Below the pieces are notes generated by a model, which worked only from the letters and a program-made list of their open reading frames with translations, was not told the DNA's origin and ran no database searches. The position numbers and the translations under genes were made by a program. This document shows positions 35,223 to 48,492 of a stretch of 64,000 nt of DNA, in pieces. The stretch covers positions 124,001 to 188,000 of the forward strand of contig BCIX01000003.1 of NCBI GenBank assembly GCA_001600095.1, in the 5' to 3' direction. How positions within the stretch are numbered: position 1 is the first letter of the stretch; the number at the start of each line of letters is the position of its first letter. Origin of the DNA: Bullera alba. Its lineage: Eukaryota; Basidiomycota; Tremellomycetes; Tremellales; Bulleraceae.

Positions 35223-38200
35223 TTAATTATACTTGGTGTTGGTGTCTTCTTCTTCCCCATAGTCTCCCCTGGCCCGCATCACTTTGGCTGCAGCAAGAAA
35301 CCCTACTCGACGCATCAGACCACCACCCCCGCACGAGTAGCACATGCCACTCACCCTCGCTTCCCGAACGCTAAACAACCACATCCATCTGCCCTCCCGT
35401 CGTCCTTGGCCCTGTTGATCCTTGACCCCTTCGCGGACCATGGCCGCGACTTGATCCCTTATACTGTCGTAGTAGCTCCTCTCGGAGTTGGGCACCGTTG
35501 CCAAAACCCCTCTCCAGACCTCGTCGTCGTGTATCCAGGCCGGGTCCAGGGCGAGGTTGGCCACTACTCCAGGTGTGAGGTCGACCCCGACAATTGGCAG
35601 TGTAGTCGAAGAGGCTGTCGCAAACTCCGTCGCTACCGATCGATCAGCAAGTATTCTGGAAATTGTAGACGCAGTAACTCTTCTCAAAGAGATGGACCGC
35701 CACTCTTCTGGAAGACGCAACTGTGGGTGGACGCGGGACCCACCTTTGTCATAGTACACCGACTTTGAGGTGTGACGGTGTTTCCGCACTGGTTTCCCTT
35801 TGGTCCTGACGTTCGCGGCCGGTTCGGGGGGCAAGATCAATTTGATCTCCGGACCCGCTTTCATCTCCACGCTCAGAGCTGCTGCTTGAGCGGATGGAAT
35901 CGAGCCTTCTGCCGAAGCATAGTTCGCGTCGATGCGCCTTTGCTCGGCTATGGCCTGCCTCAACCATCCGCACAGGTCGTTCCGGGGCACTAGGGCAGGT
36001 GTCAGCGTTCAGCATGCACACAAAGTCTTTATTGGGGACTCCTTGGAGGGAAGGGAAGGGCACGAGGAGAAATGACGTGTTCGACAGAATGTACTGGCTA
36101 AAGGCCCAGAACTAGCGGAAAGACTGCACTCACCCTCTTCTTCCGATCGTCGGAGGATGGCGCGGACCTTGACCACGGGCCGGTTTGCTCGCGGTATGAC
36201 CAGGAATCTGCCCCGTTGGTATCAGCATCGACCATCTTCCCGCTGGATCGACAACAACCCGTAGTATCACTTACAGCGTGTTTTGCTCGAGACACTCCGC
36301 CGCGACTTCCTCCAGAGTCCGCTCATCGTCATACTGCAGATCTGCGCGGATGCCCGCTCGCCACAGCTCCCCTATCACGGAGAGCCGGGACGCGAGATCG
36401 ACCTGTGACACCGAGGCGACGTACACGTCGCAGCGCTGAATCCGATGAGTGTGATGGAGGATCTTGTTCAGGGCGCGACTCACCGCTGGACTCCAGAATC
36501 CGAAAGACCGCTCGTCCTCGTTCTCCCGGGTCATCAGGCGGGTAGAGAGCGAGCTCTCGTATTTGCGCACCATACGAGCTAGCTGGCTACACGGTCATGT
36601 CAGTAGACATCCTCATCGCACACACACGATTGCGCTCGGCAGACGACATTACTCACTCGACCGCGAGGGACATGCAGACGCCATAGACCCGCCTCGACTG
36701 GATCTGCTGGGCAGGCTCCTTAAAGTGCTCCAGGAGAGAGTCGTACCTGTGCCCACATCAGCCAAAAGGGGGAGACATAGCCCCGGGCAAGACTCACCTC
36801 CCGCCAAAGGCGATGACATCCCGCTGTCTGCCTCGTCTCACGCATTCAAACATGAATCCCCCGCGGAAGAACTGCTTCGTGGTCAGCTCGACGGCAAAAC
36901 GATTCTGTGGTCTCGCTGGGCGCACCTCTGCATTCCGCGATAGTGTCGGTCTGAATAGGATCTTTCGACTGACTCCACATGCCCTTGCCAGGTTGACAAT
37001 CGTCGTCATATTGTCCAGTGCCGCCGTCAGACGCTTCTTCGAGGACGGGAACAGAGCCTCCAATTTAGCTCTAACGATTCCCAGATCATCTACTCCTTTG
37101 TCAGCAGAGTTCACTCTGCAAAGAGCGAATGCACAGCGTGCTCACCTGTGACGCAGCACTGCTCGAGGTCATCGAGGAGGGGCTTGGATATTCCCGATAC
37201 GGCTCCGAGGAGAGTTTTGACTTGACTCGGGTTCGAGCCCGCCGCCATGGTCTTGAAAGTTCTCAGTACCCCCGACCTCGACTTCTCTGGCACGGCGCTC
37301 AGGATGACCGAGAGCACTGCAACACAAGTGTGATCAGTCTCAACTTTTGTCATGATGCAAGACTGCCTCGCTCACCGCTCTCGTGGCTGATATGGAACTC
37401 GTAGTCGACGGGGGCGGACCCTCTCATCCCCCTGAACTCGGAGATGACCTTGTCCACCACGTCCAGTAGTTCCGCCTCGGCCACGCCGGATCTGATCGGG
37501 GACACAATATCAAAGCTAAGCCCTGCATCAGCTGCAAGTCAATCTTGGGGGTGAGTTGGGGACTCACCTGAGCTCGCCGCTGGCTCGGGGCTGACCACCG
37601 GCCGGGTGGTCAGTGTACCGATATCCCACGTGATACCGCTTGATTCTCTCAATCTGCCTTCTGGTTGCCGATCTCGCCATGCTCAGCACGTCCGACGAGG
37701 GTAATTGGATGACCTTGCCGCTTTGGTCTAAGAACCGAACAGCGCTGAGATCGGGAAATGCGCCGAGGAGCGAAGTCTCCGGCATCAACAATGGGAGGTA
37801 CGTCTCAACAGCGCCGTGTCTCTGGAACAGATCGACCAAGCGCTGAATGACCACAGTGAGCCATACTTGCAGCTCGTCGTCGAGGTCGTTGTCGTAGGTG
37901 TAGTCGTCCAGGCGGTTATCAGAGGAAGTGGCGTAGGCGTGGGTGTGGGTGTCGAAGAGGGCGTCGACCAAGGCAGGGTACTGTGAGGATTTCGGGTTGG
38001 TGAGCTCTACACCGTCTGTTAGCCTTCTTCACCTTGTGCCAAGTGAAGGGAGGATGATCTGACGCACCGGCAATTGCGAGATCATAATACTCTTTTTGCT
38101 TCTCCGGAGCGGGCAAGAGCGGACTGGTGAGCAACTGATTCGCCTGCGGCCTCATCGAGGGATCGTGCCTCAGCAGCCAAGTGACAATCTCCCTCTGATT

Positions 38201-41200
38201 CATCCTCACGCCGACGGGCCACGCATCCGGAAACGTGATCGTCGAAGTGCGGAGCGCGGTCAGAATGTGTACTCGCTCCATGTGGGTTTTGAACGCGAAG
38301 CACATTTCGAAGAAGATGATGCCGAGGGAGTACATGTCGGCCTGGGCGTGTCAGCGATGCGCAATAGCCTCTTGTAGCGACTCGAAAGGATTCTCAGGTG
38401 GCTCACCTTCTCGTTGTATGACCTGGAGATGGCGACCTCGGGGGCAATGTACAGGCTGGTTCCAATCCCCGACGTCCTGTCCGATGCTTCATTCCCGTCC
38501 GTCGGCCCCGAAGCTGCCTCCACCGCCGACATCTCGGTGGTCTATCGACAAAAGCTCAGTCTGGCTCATCAACCTAAAGCTGTCAAGTGGACTTACGGAA
38601 AGGCCAAAATCGGCAATCTTGACATTTCCACTGGCGTCGAGAAGGATATTGCTTGGTTTCAGATCTGATTCCGTATCAGCACAAAGAGGAACGTGAGGGG
38701 CTTGGTCGGCCCACCTCTATGCACGATGCCGAGGGAGGACATGTGCGCGAGGGCCTGTAGGATCTGCACTAGGAGTCGCCATACTTCCTCGTCGCTGAGT
38801 CCCGCCGTAATGGCCTCCCGCAGCGTTTGCTAGTACAGTCAGCAACAAAGACTGCCTTGGCGATGGTTTTGGCTCACCTTTTCGACAAATTCCATCTGGA
38901 TGTACAGTATTCTCTGGACTGTATCGTCGTCTGTGGTCGTTCCGGTAATTGAAGCCGAGGGTTTTGACGGGATCGGCACCGAGCTCATACCCTTTCTCCC
39001 TCTTGGCTGGGATGGATCCACCGTTCCTGCACTTGACACTTCGCTCGTCTCATCAGAGTCGTCGTCGTCGTCATCATCCTCGTCTTCGCCATCTTCGCCA
39101 GAGTTGGCGAATCGGATGCGCGGGAATGACGCACTTCGAGAACGGTCATGTCGGAGGGAGAGGTCGTCGAAGTTTGTAGCGAAGATGTCTTCATCGTCGT
39201 CGTTGCTAGCGCTGGGTGTGGTTGAGTCGGCGGTGCCGACCGATTCGGCAATCGGGACATCGGGTCGATTCGCATCTTCCAGCCAGCAGCCATAGTATCG
39301 GACAATATGGTGGTGAGATACTCGGGACAAGCTGTTCACCTCTCGATATACTTTTTGCTCGTTGTCCTCGGGTCGCAATTTGACCTTCTCTACGTGGGTG
39401 TGGTCAGCTCAGACATCTGTGCCAGTTCCGTCGAGCTACTACTCACTGATAGCATAAGATCGACCATCGAGCTTGTTACGCGCTTTGACCACCTCGCCAA
39501 ATCCACCTTTGCCCTATACCGAGGGTGAGTACGATCTCATTGTTTCGACAAGGCGTTGGATCCCTGTATCATCACCGACATCCATCTGGTCGGCGCGGCT
39601 GATCACATGACTCACCAAGAACTCGACCTCCTCGAAATCCGTTCGGTATCTCGATAACCGGGGAGCATTGAGGTTCTGGCTTTGGCCAAAGTACGAAAAC
39701 GTATTGTTATTAGGCGAAGTGCCAAACACCTGGTGTGGGCTCGAGGCCGGAGGCGAGAATGGGGATTGACCTGACACCTATCAGCTTCATTCACAATGTC
39801 GTTCTCACCAGTCCATTTCACGCGTCTGGTGACTTCTTCCACATTTCGTATACGATTGAGAGCTTCCTCTGCAGTGAAGCGTTTCTTGATGTTTGGGTTG
39901 AGCATGCCGTTCAACAGCTCGACAGTGGTGTCGGACAAGCCGGTCACTACGCCTTGTTCAGCTTACTCCGATTCATCGGGTCGTTCAGCTGACTCACCGT
40001 GTTGATATAAGATCTGGAGGTTGGGATACCGATCCAAACTCTGCACTCCGAAGATCATCTGCACGAAGAGTAGTCCGGTATGCCAGATATCCCGCTTGGC
40101 AGAGTATGTATACGGCGAGTCGATTTCATCAGGGGAAATCCTGGCGTACTGTTAATACATCTTCTGGGGAGACTGGGGGCAAGAGGCCAGACTTACCAAG
40201 ACTCGGGGACGCTCTCCTCGTAATGCTTCAAAAATGGGTTTGATCGATGCAGATCAATGATCCTCCGTGCATACCCCGTTCCTGTCAGCTTGGCCACATG
40301 AGCCCCAGCCTGAGCGACCAGCAACGTCGACTCGGGATCAATCTCTGCGTTCACCATTAACACATTGTTGCGTAGATAGGCTACTCACGTTTTTGACATC
40401 CGCCTTTGCGATGAACCTCCTGTAATCCAGACAAGACCTGAGAGACATGATCCTGCCAAAGCTCAGCATGCGACTTGAACTCTGGAGCAGTACCCACCAT
40501 CGCGAGGTCCTCTCCGAAGCCATCCCTTGGCATCCACTTTGACAACTTGCCGCCCTCTTGCACATTTTCCGTCAAGATGAACAGCCTTTCCCAGCCTTTC
40601 GGCCCTTTATCCCGCTTGACGCCGTATATCCTGACCACATTCTCCGAGTCGACGTCTCTCAACCGGCCGAGTTCCACCGCCATGGCGTCCACCCGCTTCT
40701 TTCCCTGTGCTGTCGAGTAGTATGGTCGGGCAAACTCCACCACATGGACCGTAATGACAGGAAGGGTGGCCTTGACAAAGCTCGAAGATCCACTGTCCGG
40801 CTCGGCGGTGTAGCTCGTCCAGAGGGGTTCCTTCCGGCCTCCAAACAGGACCCAAGATTGGTGAACGCCTTCATATCCCCGGACTGAGATGGGCTCGTCC
40901 AAGATGAGTTCTCGCACTTCCAGCTCTCCGTCCGCCAGCGTGGCGAGAGATTCCTGCCGTCGCCGGGCGGCTTCCTCAAGCACGACCTGATTCGCCTTTT
41001 CGACCTTTCTCGAGGCGTCCAGTTGAATCTTCTCGGTGAGAAGCCTGTTTTGCGCTTCCTCCTGCGCTTGCCGCTGCTCGCGTTCCGCCTGGCTCTGTGC
41101 GAGCTCGGCCTAGAAAGATGTCAGTGCTGAGCGAGCTAGAAGTGAAGGCAATGATGGAGCTGGATCCAAAGCTGAAAGGCGGATATCGAGAGAGACTACA

Positions 41201-41848
41201 CTTACCGCTCGTTGAGCCTCCTCTCTCTGAGCCATCTCCTCCATGAGTGTAGGCCCCTTCTCGCCTGGCTTGGGAAGTGGGACGTGATTAGTCGATATCC
41301 AGTCCACTATCATGTCCGCTATCTATAGTCGAGGTATCAGCACCATCTTAGACAAAGCAGAGTAGCTCCCTCACGTCATAGATCATGGCCGAGCCTAGGT
41401 GGCTCTTTGCCTGATCCTGGACTATCTTGTTCAGCGCGAGCACCTGTGCCGGGGAGACATTGACGGGATCTTGCAAGGCGAGCAGAGGCACGTGACTTGG
41501 ATACAGCTACCAATCATCTCAGCTGATCATCCTCAAACAAACCAGAGCCGGCTAGCTGACCTTGGTAAACTTCCCCTTGAGGGTCACGGACACCCGCTCA
41601 TCATAGGCCTTCAACCTGACCGACCACCATCCTTCCTCGATGATAGTGCCCCATTTCGACTTGACGGGCGGTAGATCCGTCCAGTCGGCCTAAGTTTGCG
41701 ATCAGTACTGCTCATGCACAGCTCTCCATTACGTCGGGGCAAGCGGTCATCTCCACAAGCACACAGAGAGGGAAGACGGACCCACCCCGTATATCGCCCT
41801 GAGCGCCTGTAGCTCCTCTTCCTGAGGAGAGGGTTCAGTATCTGACAT
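35223..41848 (-). CDS. GCN2: eIF2-alpha kinase Gcn2
   Basis: This is the sensor kinase of amino-acid starvation: uncharged tRNA binds its HisRS-like domain and it phosphorylates eIF2-alpha. Reading from 41848: an RWD domain that binds Gcn1 (starting MSDTEPSPQEEELQALRAIYG, with LYPSHVPLLAL), a charged coiled-coil linker (AELAQSQAEREQRQAQEEA), a pseudokinase (around VRIYGVKRDKGPKGWERLFI), then the active kinase with GKGGFGEVVKARN, AIKKVKL, HRDLKPSNILLD and IADFGLS. The acidic insert typical of the eIF2-alpha kinases splits the N-lobe. The kinase ends at MRPQANQLL. A HisRS-like domain follows (HVGYRYTDHPAGGQ; later SVIGELWRAGIRADLQYDDERT), then the C-terminal domain. More than 20 short introns are visible, so individual exon borders are approximate. 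The gene is head-to-head with the HAD hydrolase. Confidence 0.93.
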
Positions 41849-42130
41849 TCCACATCGGTGCAGTTTGGGTCCACGGGGACAAGACACAAGTGAGAGGTGT
41901 ATAGAGGTGGGTGGATTGAGAAGGAAGAAGAGGTAGTGTTGAGGTAGTAAGTGGTATGGGTGTAGAAGTGACTGTCCACGGTACCCAGCTTATCCTCAAA
42001 CATGCTTCGGGTAATCTCCGGAGAAACTAGCTGAAACACCATACAGTGACGTGTGGACCTCCACCCTGCTGTCGACACTCTTCCTTGCTCTATCTCACAC
42101 TATCTCACACTAGGCCTATAGGAGGGGGGT
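41849..42130. promoter_or_regulatory. Divergent promoter between GCN2 and the HAD hydrolase
   Basis: These 282 bp serve two head-to-head genes. The GCN2 side is rich in purines on the + strand (GGTGGGTGG, GGAAGAAGAGG), giving a pyrimidine-rich leader in the GCN2 sense. The duplicated ATCTCACACT near 42092-42111 lies on the hydrolase side. No factor site is assigned. Confidence 0.45.
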
Positions 42131-43525
42131 ATGGGCGTGCAGAGAAAGCTCATAGGATCGCTGAGAGCGCCGAGGAGTCTCCTCGGAACACAGGCGATGT
42201 CATCAGCTTCGAAAGGCCCGGTTCGTCTGGTTCTCTTTGACATATTCGGTAAGTAAAGCGCTAAGCACTTGACACTCCAAGTTGATCATGCTGAGAAGGC
42301 TAGATACGCTATGCACCCCCCGTATCCCCATACACGAGCAGTATGTCCCTGGTCTATCATGATCCACCAAGCTTGCTGCTGATCGACGTGGCAGATACCA
42401 TGAAGAAGGCATTCGAGCCGGTTTGCCCAGTGACAAGGTCACGCCAGACTCGGTAAGATCCGCCTTCAAGCCAGGTATGAGGCCCAGAGAGATAAATGGG
42501 GCTACTGCTGATGACGGACCAGCGTTCAAGGCGATGGAAGTGAGGTGGCCTGTATATGGAAAACACTCCAAGCCGGCTTTGTCCCCTGAGCAGTGGTGGA
42601 CAGAGTTGATCAAGCAATGCATGCTCGAAGCTGGTGCGGCAGAGAAGGGTGAGTGTACTTTCATCGTTTCGTCTTGTCCAATCGGAGATGTTGTGCGCTG
42701 CCTCTCTCGGTCGACAGGATGCGGGTATGGACACAGTTCACAGCTTGCTGACACAGGATGTAGAAGTGGAGGGAGCCATCCCGACACTGGCTCCAGCTCT
42801 CTTATCCCGTTTCGAGAGTGAGAAGGGGTATCGACCTTTTCCAGAGACGCTGTCTTCGTGTGAGTCACCATTGGAGCTCGGTGCGGCGGTCTTGTTGTAT
42901 TAACATCTTTGCTTCCAGTGCGAAAGCTGACAGAGTCTGGTGTCAAGATTTCCATCGTCTCCAACGCTGATCCACGGATTCGTGAGTGCATCTCCGCCGC
43001 TTGGTATCAATCCTCTACAAGCGTGCTCCTCAGCGAAGCAAACGACGATACCATTGATATCACTCACAGCCATCGATGCAAGGGGACTGACTCGTACTCT
43101 ACTTAGTTCGAACGATTGACGCGCTTGGGATCAGCCCATACCTTACCCACCCACCGACACTGTCTTGGGAGGTGGAAGTTGGCAAGCCCGATAGACGGAT
43201 TTTCGAAGCCGCCTGCCGTGCGTGCGGGGAGACACCGGGCCAGGGGATTCTGTTTGTGGGTGACGAGCTGAAAGCGTGAGTCTGCGCCCATCATACCGCC
43301 ATAAGTGTCTACACTTTGGTAGAACGGCTACGTTGCTGACATACTCGCCGCAGTGATTATCACGGGTCGAAAGATGCCGGACTGGAAGCCCGGCTGATCC
43401 GTCGGCAGGGCTCGTGGAGTGATGGGGCAAATAGATCACCTGGGGAGGATCTCATCGGGGTGCATTGCGTGGAAACACTAGAGGAGATCGTAAAAGAGGT
43501 GGAGGAGAGGAATCATGATGGATGA
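42131..43525 (+). CDS. HAD-superfamily hydrolase, HDHD3/REG-2-like
   Basis: This is a haloacid-dehalogenase-type hydrolase. After splicing, the nucleophile motif reads LVLFDIFDTLCTPR followed by PIHEQYY, then the cap region with LSPEQWWTELIK. Motif II is ISIVSNADPR, the Lys motif SWEVEVGKPDRRIFEAA and motif III FVGDELKADYHGSKDAGL. Substrate is unknown in this subfamily. Two in-frame ATGs exist: 42131 and 42197. The 22 residues between them (MGVQRKLIGSLRAPRSLLGT...) are basic and free of acidic residues, like a mitochondrial presequence, while the second ATG starts directly before the Rossmann fold. Dual mitochondrial and cytosolic forms are therefore plausible. Six to seven introns interrupt it, one separating the two catalytic-loop halves. 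Confidence 0.85.
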
Positions 43526-43729
43526 ACCGACTGATCATGGACAGACGAGGATGCACGACTGAGAGCGGCATCAAGTCGTATCAGGATCATTGCAAAGCGA
43601 TCAAGGCGCAGACAACCTGTAGATAGAGACATGCATTGTCCTCTAGTAAGTAGCGATACAACATGGAATGTGGACCAAAACTGTCCAAGGACCGCTAACC
43701 TCAGCCTCCGTTTTACCGCGAAGATCTGG

Positions 43730-46160
43730 CTACCGTTCGTCCCAGGTGCCATTGGCGTAGAGCACGATGGGATCGGTATAATCCTGCGTGGAACCATTGA
43801 CGGAGAACTACACCGTCATATCAGCCACAGACCACGGGTGCAAGGGTTCTGAAATTTGATACGCACGGCAAGTCGGAAGAAATGATCGATGGAAGGATCG
43901 AGCCCGAGAGTGGATATGGGATAACCTAAGCAGGTCAGCGGACTGTCACGTTCACCAACGGGCTTTCAAGCAATCAGAGAGGCTTCACACCAGAAACGCG
44001 CTCTCGCCTTGTCTCTAGGATCTCATGCCCCCGACAACGCGATTCGTATCAAGACTCACTGCTATTCGTGGCGTTGACTACCCGCAGCACATCGTCCACT
44101 ACCATAGCCACACCTTGATACCCGCTGTCCAAATCGAAACCCGCCAAGGGGAGCCACGAGATGATGCTGGCCGTGCTGTTGTCCTTGAGGAAGAGAGGGG
44201 TGCCAGTCCCTGCGAAAGCGTCGCCGAGGAGCTGAGCTGTGTCAGACGTGTACATTCTCAACGAGAGCTTTTTGCAACGAGCAGAAGAAAGGCTGAAAAC
44301 GTCGTTGGAAGGAGAAAAGCCTTCGACTCGTGCAAGTACTTCCTCCTCGGGACGATGACGAGAATGGTGTGGGTGATGGACATGGTGCAAAGGCGGTGGG
44401 AGTCTGCAGCGGAGGGTAGAGCAGGACTGGATGGGGCTGGACGCAGTACGCGGCGTGAAAGTCTCTTGAACGTGACACCCAGACCTCGAGAGCCACGGAC
44501 ACGACCTCATCATCGTATCGTCACTCACCGATGCTGTATACTCCAGTATACTATCCCAGCCCCATCTCCCTGTTCCATCCAGGAACAAGCCCAGCGCAAA
44601 TGCCTGGCCGAAGAGGGAGACGCGATTTGGTAGCGAAAGTACAGGTATAGCGGCTAAGGCGTAGAGATAGTGATGGAGACGCAGGGTGTAATCTGGGATG
44701 AAGGCGAGAACGAGGAGGATCGGTGCTAGCCAGATATACCTGGCCAAATAATACTGCAGCATCCCAAACTTCCTCGCTTGCCAAGCTTGCACCAGGACCA
44801 ATAGCAGAACGACAACAATGATCACCACGAGGGCGATGACTCCGCTGGCGGATAGCTCGCCGTACCCGAGCCTGTCTATAGGTAGCGAGGCGAATATAGT
44901 GGATGACTCTACGCCGATCCAAAACCCGGCGCCTTGCCATAATGCCGTTTCGAGGGGTAAATGGGTGAAAGCCTCCAAGGTCCGTTTGAACGACAGCCTC
45001 CACATCCAATACCCAGCGGCGAGTGTTGGCGGCAGTCGACCAAGCACCGTGTCCCAGTTGGGCGGCTGAGTTGGTGGATTGGAGAGAAGTAGGATCTGGA
45101 CGAATCCCAGCAGAAGTAGTATCGTAAACAGGACCCCTGGTCGGGGCGAGAGAAGAACCGTGGTGATCAATAAGCAGACGGCGTTGACACTAGTGATGAT
45201 AGGATGGAGATCCATACATCCGGAGGAGGAGAGTGATGATAGGGCAAAGGCGCCGTAGAATTGCGGGGCGAAAGAGAGCGATTGGACTCCATTGGAAGAA
45301 GAACCTATTAAACCGGACACGCCGGCCGGATAGTCCAATGCGCGTAGGTCGACACATCCACCAAGCGAGGCTGAGATCAAGCCTGCGTGTATGGCCGAGG
45401 GACATACCCAAGAGTCAGCCCTAGGATGGGGTCAATAATCGACGTGATACTGTATCCTCGCTCGCAAGGAGACGCACCTATAGGTACGATCTTCAGATCC
45501 GCCAATGACCAACGGAACGTCATTGACTTCTTCCCCTCCTACCCATCTCGGATTCCCCAGTGTCACATCTAGACAACGCCCCATGCAGCGATACTGCCCA
45601 GACACCAATGCGTCGACACAATCCGTGCCGTTGAGCCCACAGCTATCTGGCGGCCAATCGCTCCATACCGATGCGTTACAGGCGATAATGTCCGGCGAGG
45701 GGCGGTAATACTGTTCTCTGATCAACAGCACAAACGCCATTGCCCACAGAGCCAAAAAGGGGTATAGCCCATAATGCAATTTCCATCGCTGACTCCAATT
45801 CCGTATCTTCGGATCGATGGGCGTCGAGCGGCTGAACGACGATAGGGTCAGGGAGAGCGATAATGACGCCTGGGGTATGGGCAGTTGGTTATCGGGTATA
45901 GGAGTCGATGGACCAAGTACAACTCGAGAATACCGTATCAGCCTGGGTAAAAGCGGTATCGAGTGGATGAATCGGCCGAGCCGCCTACGTTGTCGACGAG
46001 ATCCAGATTGTGTCGACGAAGAGGTATATGTCGTGGGTAGGCGAGGTGACGAGCGACCATCGCTGCCAGAGGCGAGGTCCCCGGCGTAGAAGTCCTTGTC
46101 CTCTCGGGACGGAGACAGCTGACTCGTCATGATGGACACGGACGGAGAGTCATTGATCAT
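43730..46160 (-). CDS. LCCL-domain multi-pass membrane protein
   Basis: The N-terminal 110 residues are cytoplasmic-looking, Ser/Arg-rich and unconserved. A membrane segment (YPFLALWAMAFVLLI) is followed by a lumenal part with paired cysteines (IIACNASVW, CGLNGTDC, YRCMGRC) and the LCCL domain: LGNPRWVGGEEVNDVPLVIGG, then YRADSWVCPSAIHAGLIS with GGCVDL. The middle has about seven hydrophobic helices, including AVCLLITTVLLSPRPGVLF and ALVVIIVVVLLLVLVQAW, and FLDGTGRWGWDSILE, conserved among fungal LCCL membrane proteins. The C-terminal exons end with VAMVVDDVLRVVNATN and a short tail finishing GTWDER at 43730. Function is not established in fungi. The first ATG (46160) and one ten codons later (46130) are both possible starts. 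Confidence 0.85.
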
Positions 46161-46740
46161 ACAGCGAGGATCTTGAAATCGTGGGTCTGCTCTCTATAGG
46201 TGTAGAGTAGAGTAGCTGGATGGTCGATCCTTTGAGTTTTTGATCCGTTGCGAGTAGCGAGGCGGCGATCGTGGATCGCGCTCCTACTGTACGGTTTATG
46301 TCCAAGTCGATAGCTCAATGCCGCCCGTAAGGTTACATGACAACGTTGACATCTTGGCATGCCCGGCCGCGGCACAATGTTGAAAGTTGATGTCTCGCGA
46401 TCGGATACGAGTACATCGGAGATCGCCGCCCGCCTGCTGTGGTGGTGAGAGCGGGCTCTGTGATGGCGAGAACAGAGCAATCGATCTCCAACCAGGCCTG
46501 TGATTCCCTATGATATGAATGCGCTGAAACCTCCCGCCATCATCACTTGGCCCCCCATCGCCATCGTCGTTGTCTTGACCGTGGATTGACTGCTGTTGCC
46601 ACTGTCGGCCGAGTGCCACGTGGCTGCCACGCGACGAGGAAATCACCCCAAAAGTCAGTCGTGTCATACCCAAGTCATACCTCAAAGTCAACCTCATCTG
46701 TCTCTGGCATCTCTAACCCTCCGACATACTCAGCTCCATC
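46161..46740. other. Divergent intergenic region between LCCL gene and CBR1
   Basis: 580 bp between two head-to-head starts. No coding domain is visible. It should contain both promoters; I could not assign individual elements. Confidence 0.45.
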
Positions 46741-47951
46741 ATGTCCAACGATCTACTGGCCGCGGCTACTGCCTGGCTTGCTGCCCACCCCAAAGAGGCG
46801 GGCGGACTGATTGCCATTATCGCCCTGGCGTTCTTCTACCTCAACAGGAGTGAGTGGGGATAGCGAGCGAGCGAGGGCGTGTCGCCTTGTCGGCTATCGC
46901 TACAGTAATGTGTATAGCTCTAGTACATGACTGACTCTACCTCAGGCGTTCCGAGAAAGGTGCTGGATCCAGTGGAGTGGAGATCATTCACTTTGCAAGC
47001 CAAAGATGCCTTGTCGCACAACACTGCCCTGTGAGTACTGGTTCAAGATGGGCACAGGGCTCTAGACTCTCTTTACCCACACTGACAGCTTGTAGCTACC
47101 GATTCGCCCTCCCCCATCCCAACGACACGCTCGGCCTGCCTATTGGCCAGCACATCTCCGTCATGGCCGAGATCGACGGCAAGCAAGTCATGCGATCCTA
47201 CACCCCCACCACGCTCGAGGAGGATAAGGGCCATTTCGACCTAGTCGTCAAGACGTACGAAAAGGGAAACATCTCTCGATACCTCTCTCTCCTCACCATC
47301 GGTCAACAAGTCAAGATCAAGGGCCCCAAGGGAAAGTTTCACTACCATTCCAAGCTCGCCCCGAGCCTGTTGATGATTGCGGGCGGAACGGGTATTACGC
47401 CAATGTACCAGATCATCAAGTCGTCCGTCCAGGATCCAAAGGACACTACGCAGCTATCTCTCATCTACGCAAACGTCGAGGAGGACGATATTCGTGGGTT
47501 AAGCTATGTCTATCGAGAGTGGAGCTGACGGACTGTAGTCCTTCGAAAGGAGCTGGAAGAGTTGAGAGATAAGTCCAAAGGTCGATTTGTCCTCTACGTG
47601 AGTTGCATAAACTTCTTCGGAACACAGCCACGCTCTTCATCTCACTAAATCTCTGCATAGTACGTCCTCAACAAGGTGCCCCAAGGGTGGACTGGCGGCG
47701 AGGGCTTTATCACCAAGGAGATGATCGAGAAGCACATGCCGGAAGACGGTCCCGGCTCGCCAGAACACGGTATCGGCCACAAGGTCCTCATGTGCGGCCC
47801 CCCTCCTATGATGGGTGCTATGAAGTGGGTACCATAATTCAAATTGCCTTTATGGCTATAGCTGACTGTTCCCAGGGGTCACCTCAAGGAGCTGGGATAC
47901 CCCGCCCCAAGGACCGTGTCCAAATTGGAGGACCAGGTGTTCCTCTTCTAG
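46741..47951 (+). CDS. CBR1: NADH-cytochrome b5 reductase
   Basis: This is a membrane-anchored FAD enzyme passing electrons from NADH to cytochrome b5, for instance for the desaturase type encoded at 8.6 kb. The N-terminus has an anchor helix ([14 protein letters not shown], residues about 21-34), then the FAD domain with [10 protein letters not shown] and the flavin motif MRSYTPT, then the NADH domain with [15 protein letters not shown] and [10 protein letters not shown], and a C-terminal aromatic end (QVFLF) as usual. About five short introns are present. The ATG at 46741 precedes the anchor directly. Length (about 290 residues) is normal for Cbr1; the mitochondrial paralogue Mcr1 would have a longer presequence. 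Confidence 0.93.
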
Positions 47952-48492
47952 AGCGGCGGTCATCGGCTCGAAATTCTCCTCGACGAAATGCGACATGACA
48001 ACTCGACGACACCTATCGAAAGTAGAGATTAGAAGATGCAAACGTCTGGGCCGGAGAAGATGACTGACCTCCATGACCACGCTTATCACCGTGCGCTGAT
48101 CCGAAGAAATACTGACCGGTGAAAAACAGTCCAGGGGTATACTCGCTCTCGGCTCTGCACGGCATGAACTCCAGACGAGATGCGGTGCAATCGTAACGCA
48201 CGTACCAAGTGCAATACGTAAGACTCGGGACAAAGGAGATCGGCGCTCCCACTCCTGGTTTATCAAAGGACGGGCAATTGGTCGGGCATGATGGCATTGG
48301 CATTGTTGACGACGCTCGTCAGTGTTGTTCGTTCGCAATGATACCCCGCCTTGTTTAAAGACAGTCATCCAACGAGACGACTCGGCACATTGACGAATCG
48401 CAACATCTACCACAACGAGGTCCCACCATCTCGACGCCGACCCATAACGCTCACTTGGCAATGTCGTGAAGCTCGAGGAGGCGATACAAAGC
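47952..48492. other. Intergenic
   Basis: 541 bp with only antisense open frames lacking recognisable domains. It presumably includes the CBR1 3' end and the promoter of the next gene. Confidence 0.4.

Noticed and set aside
37225..37250. GGGTTCGAGCCC resembling a tRNA B-box/T-arm
   Set aside because: It lies inside a GCN2 coding exon and no D-arm, anticodon arm or acceptor stem can be formed around it.
44025..44633. 202-codon + strand ORF opposite the LCCL gene
   Set aside because: Its antisense frame is the C-terminal part of a recognisable LCCL membrane protein; the + frame has no domain.
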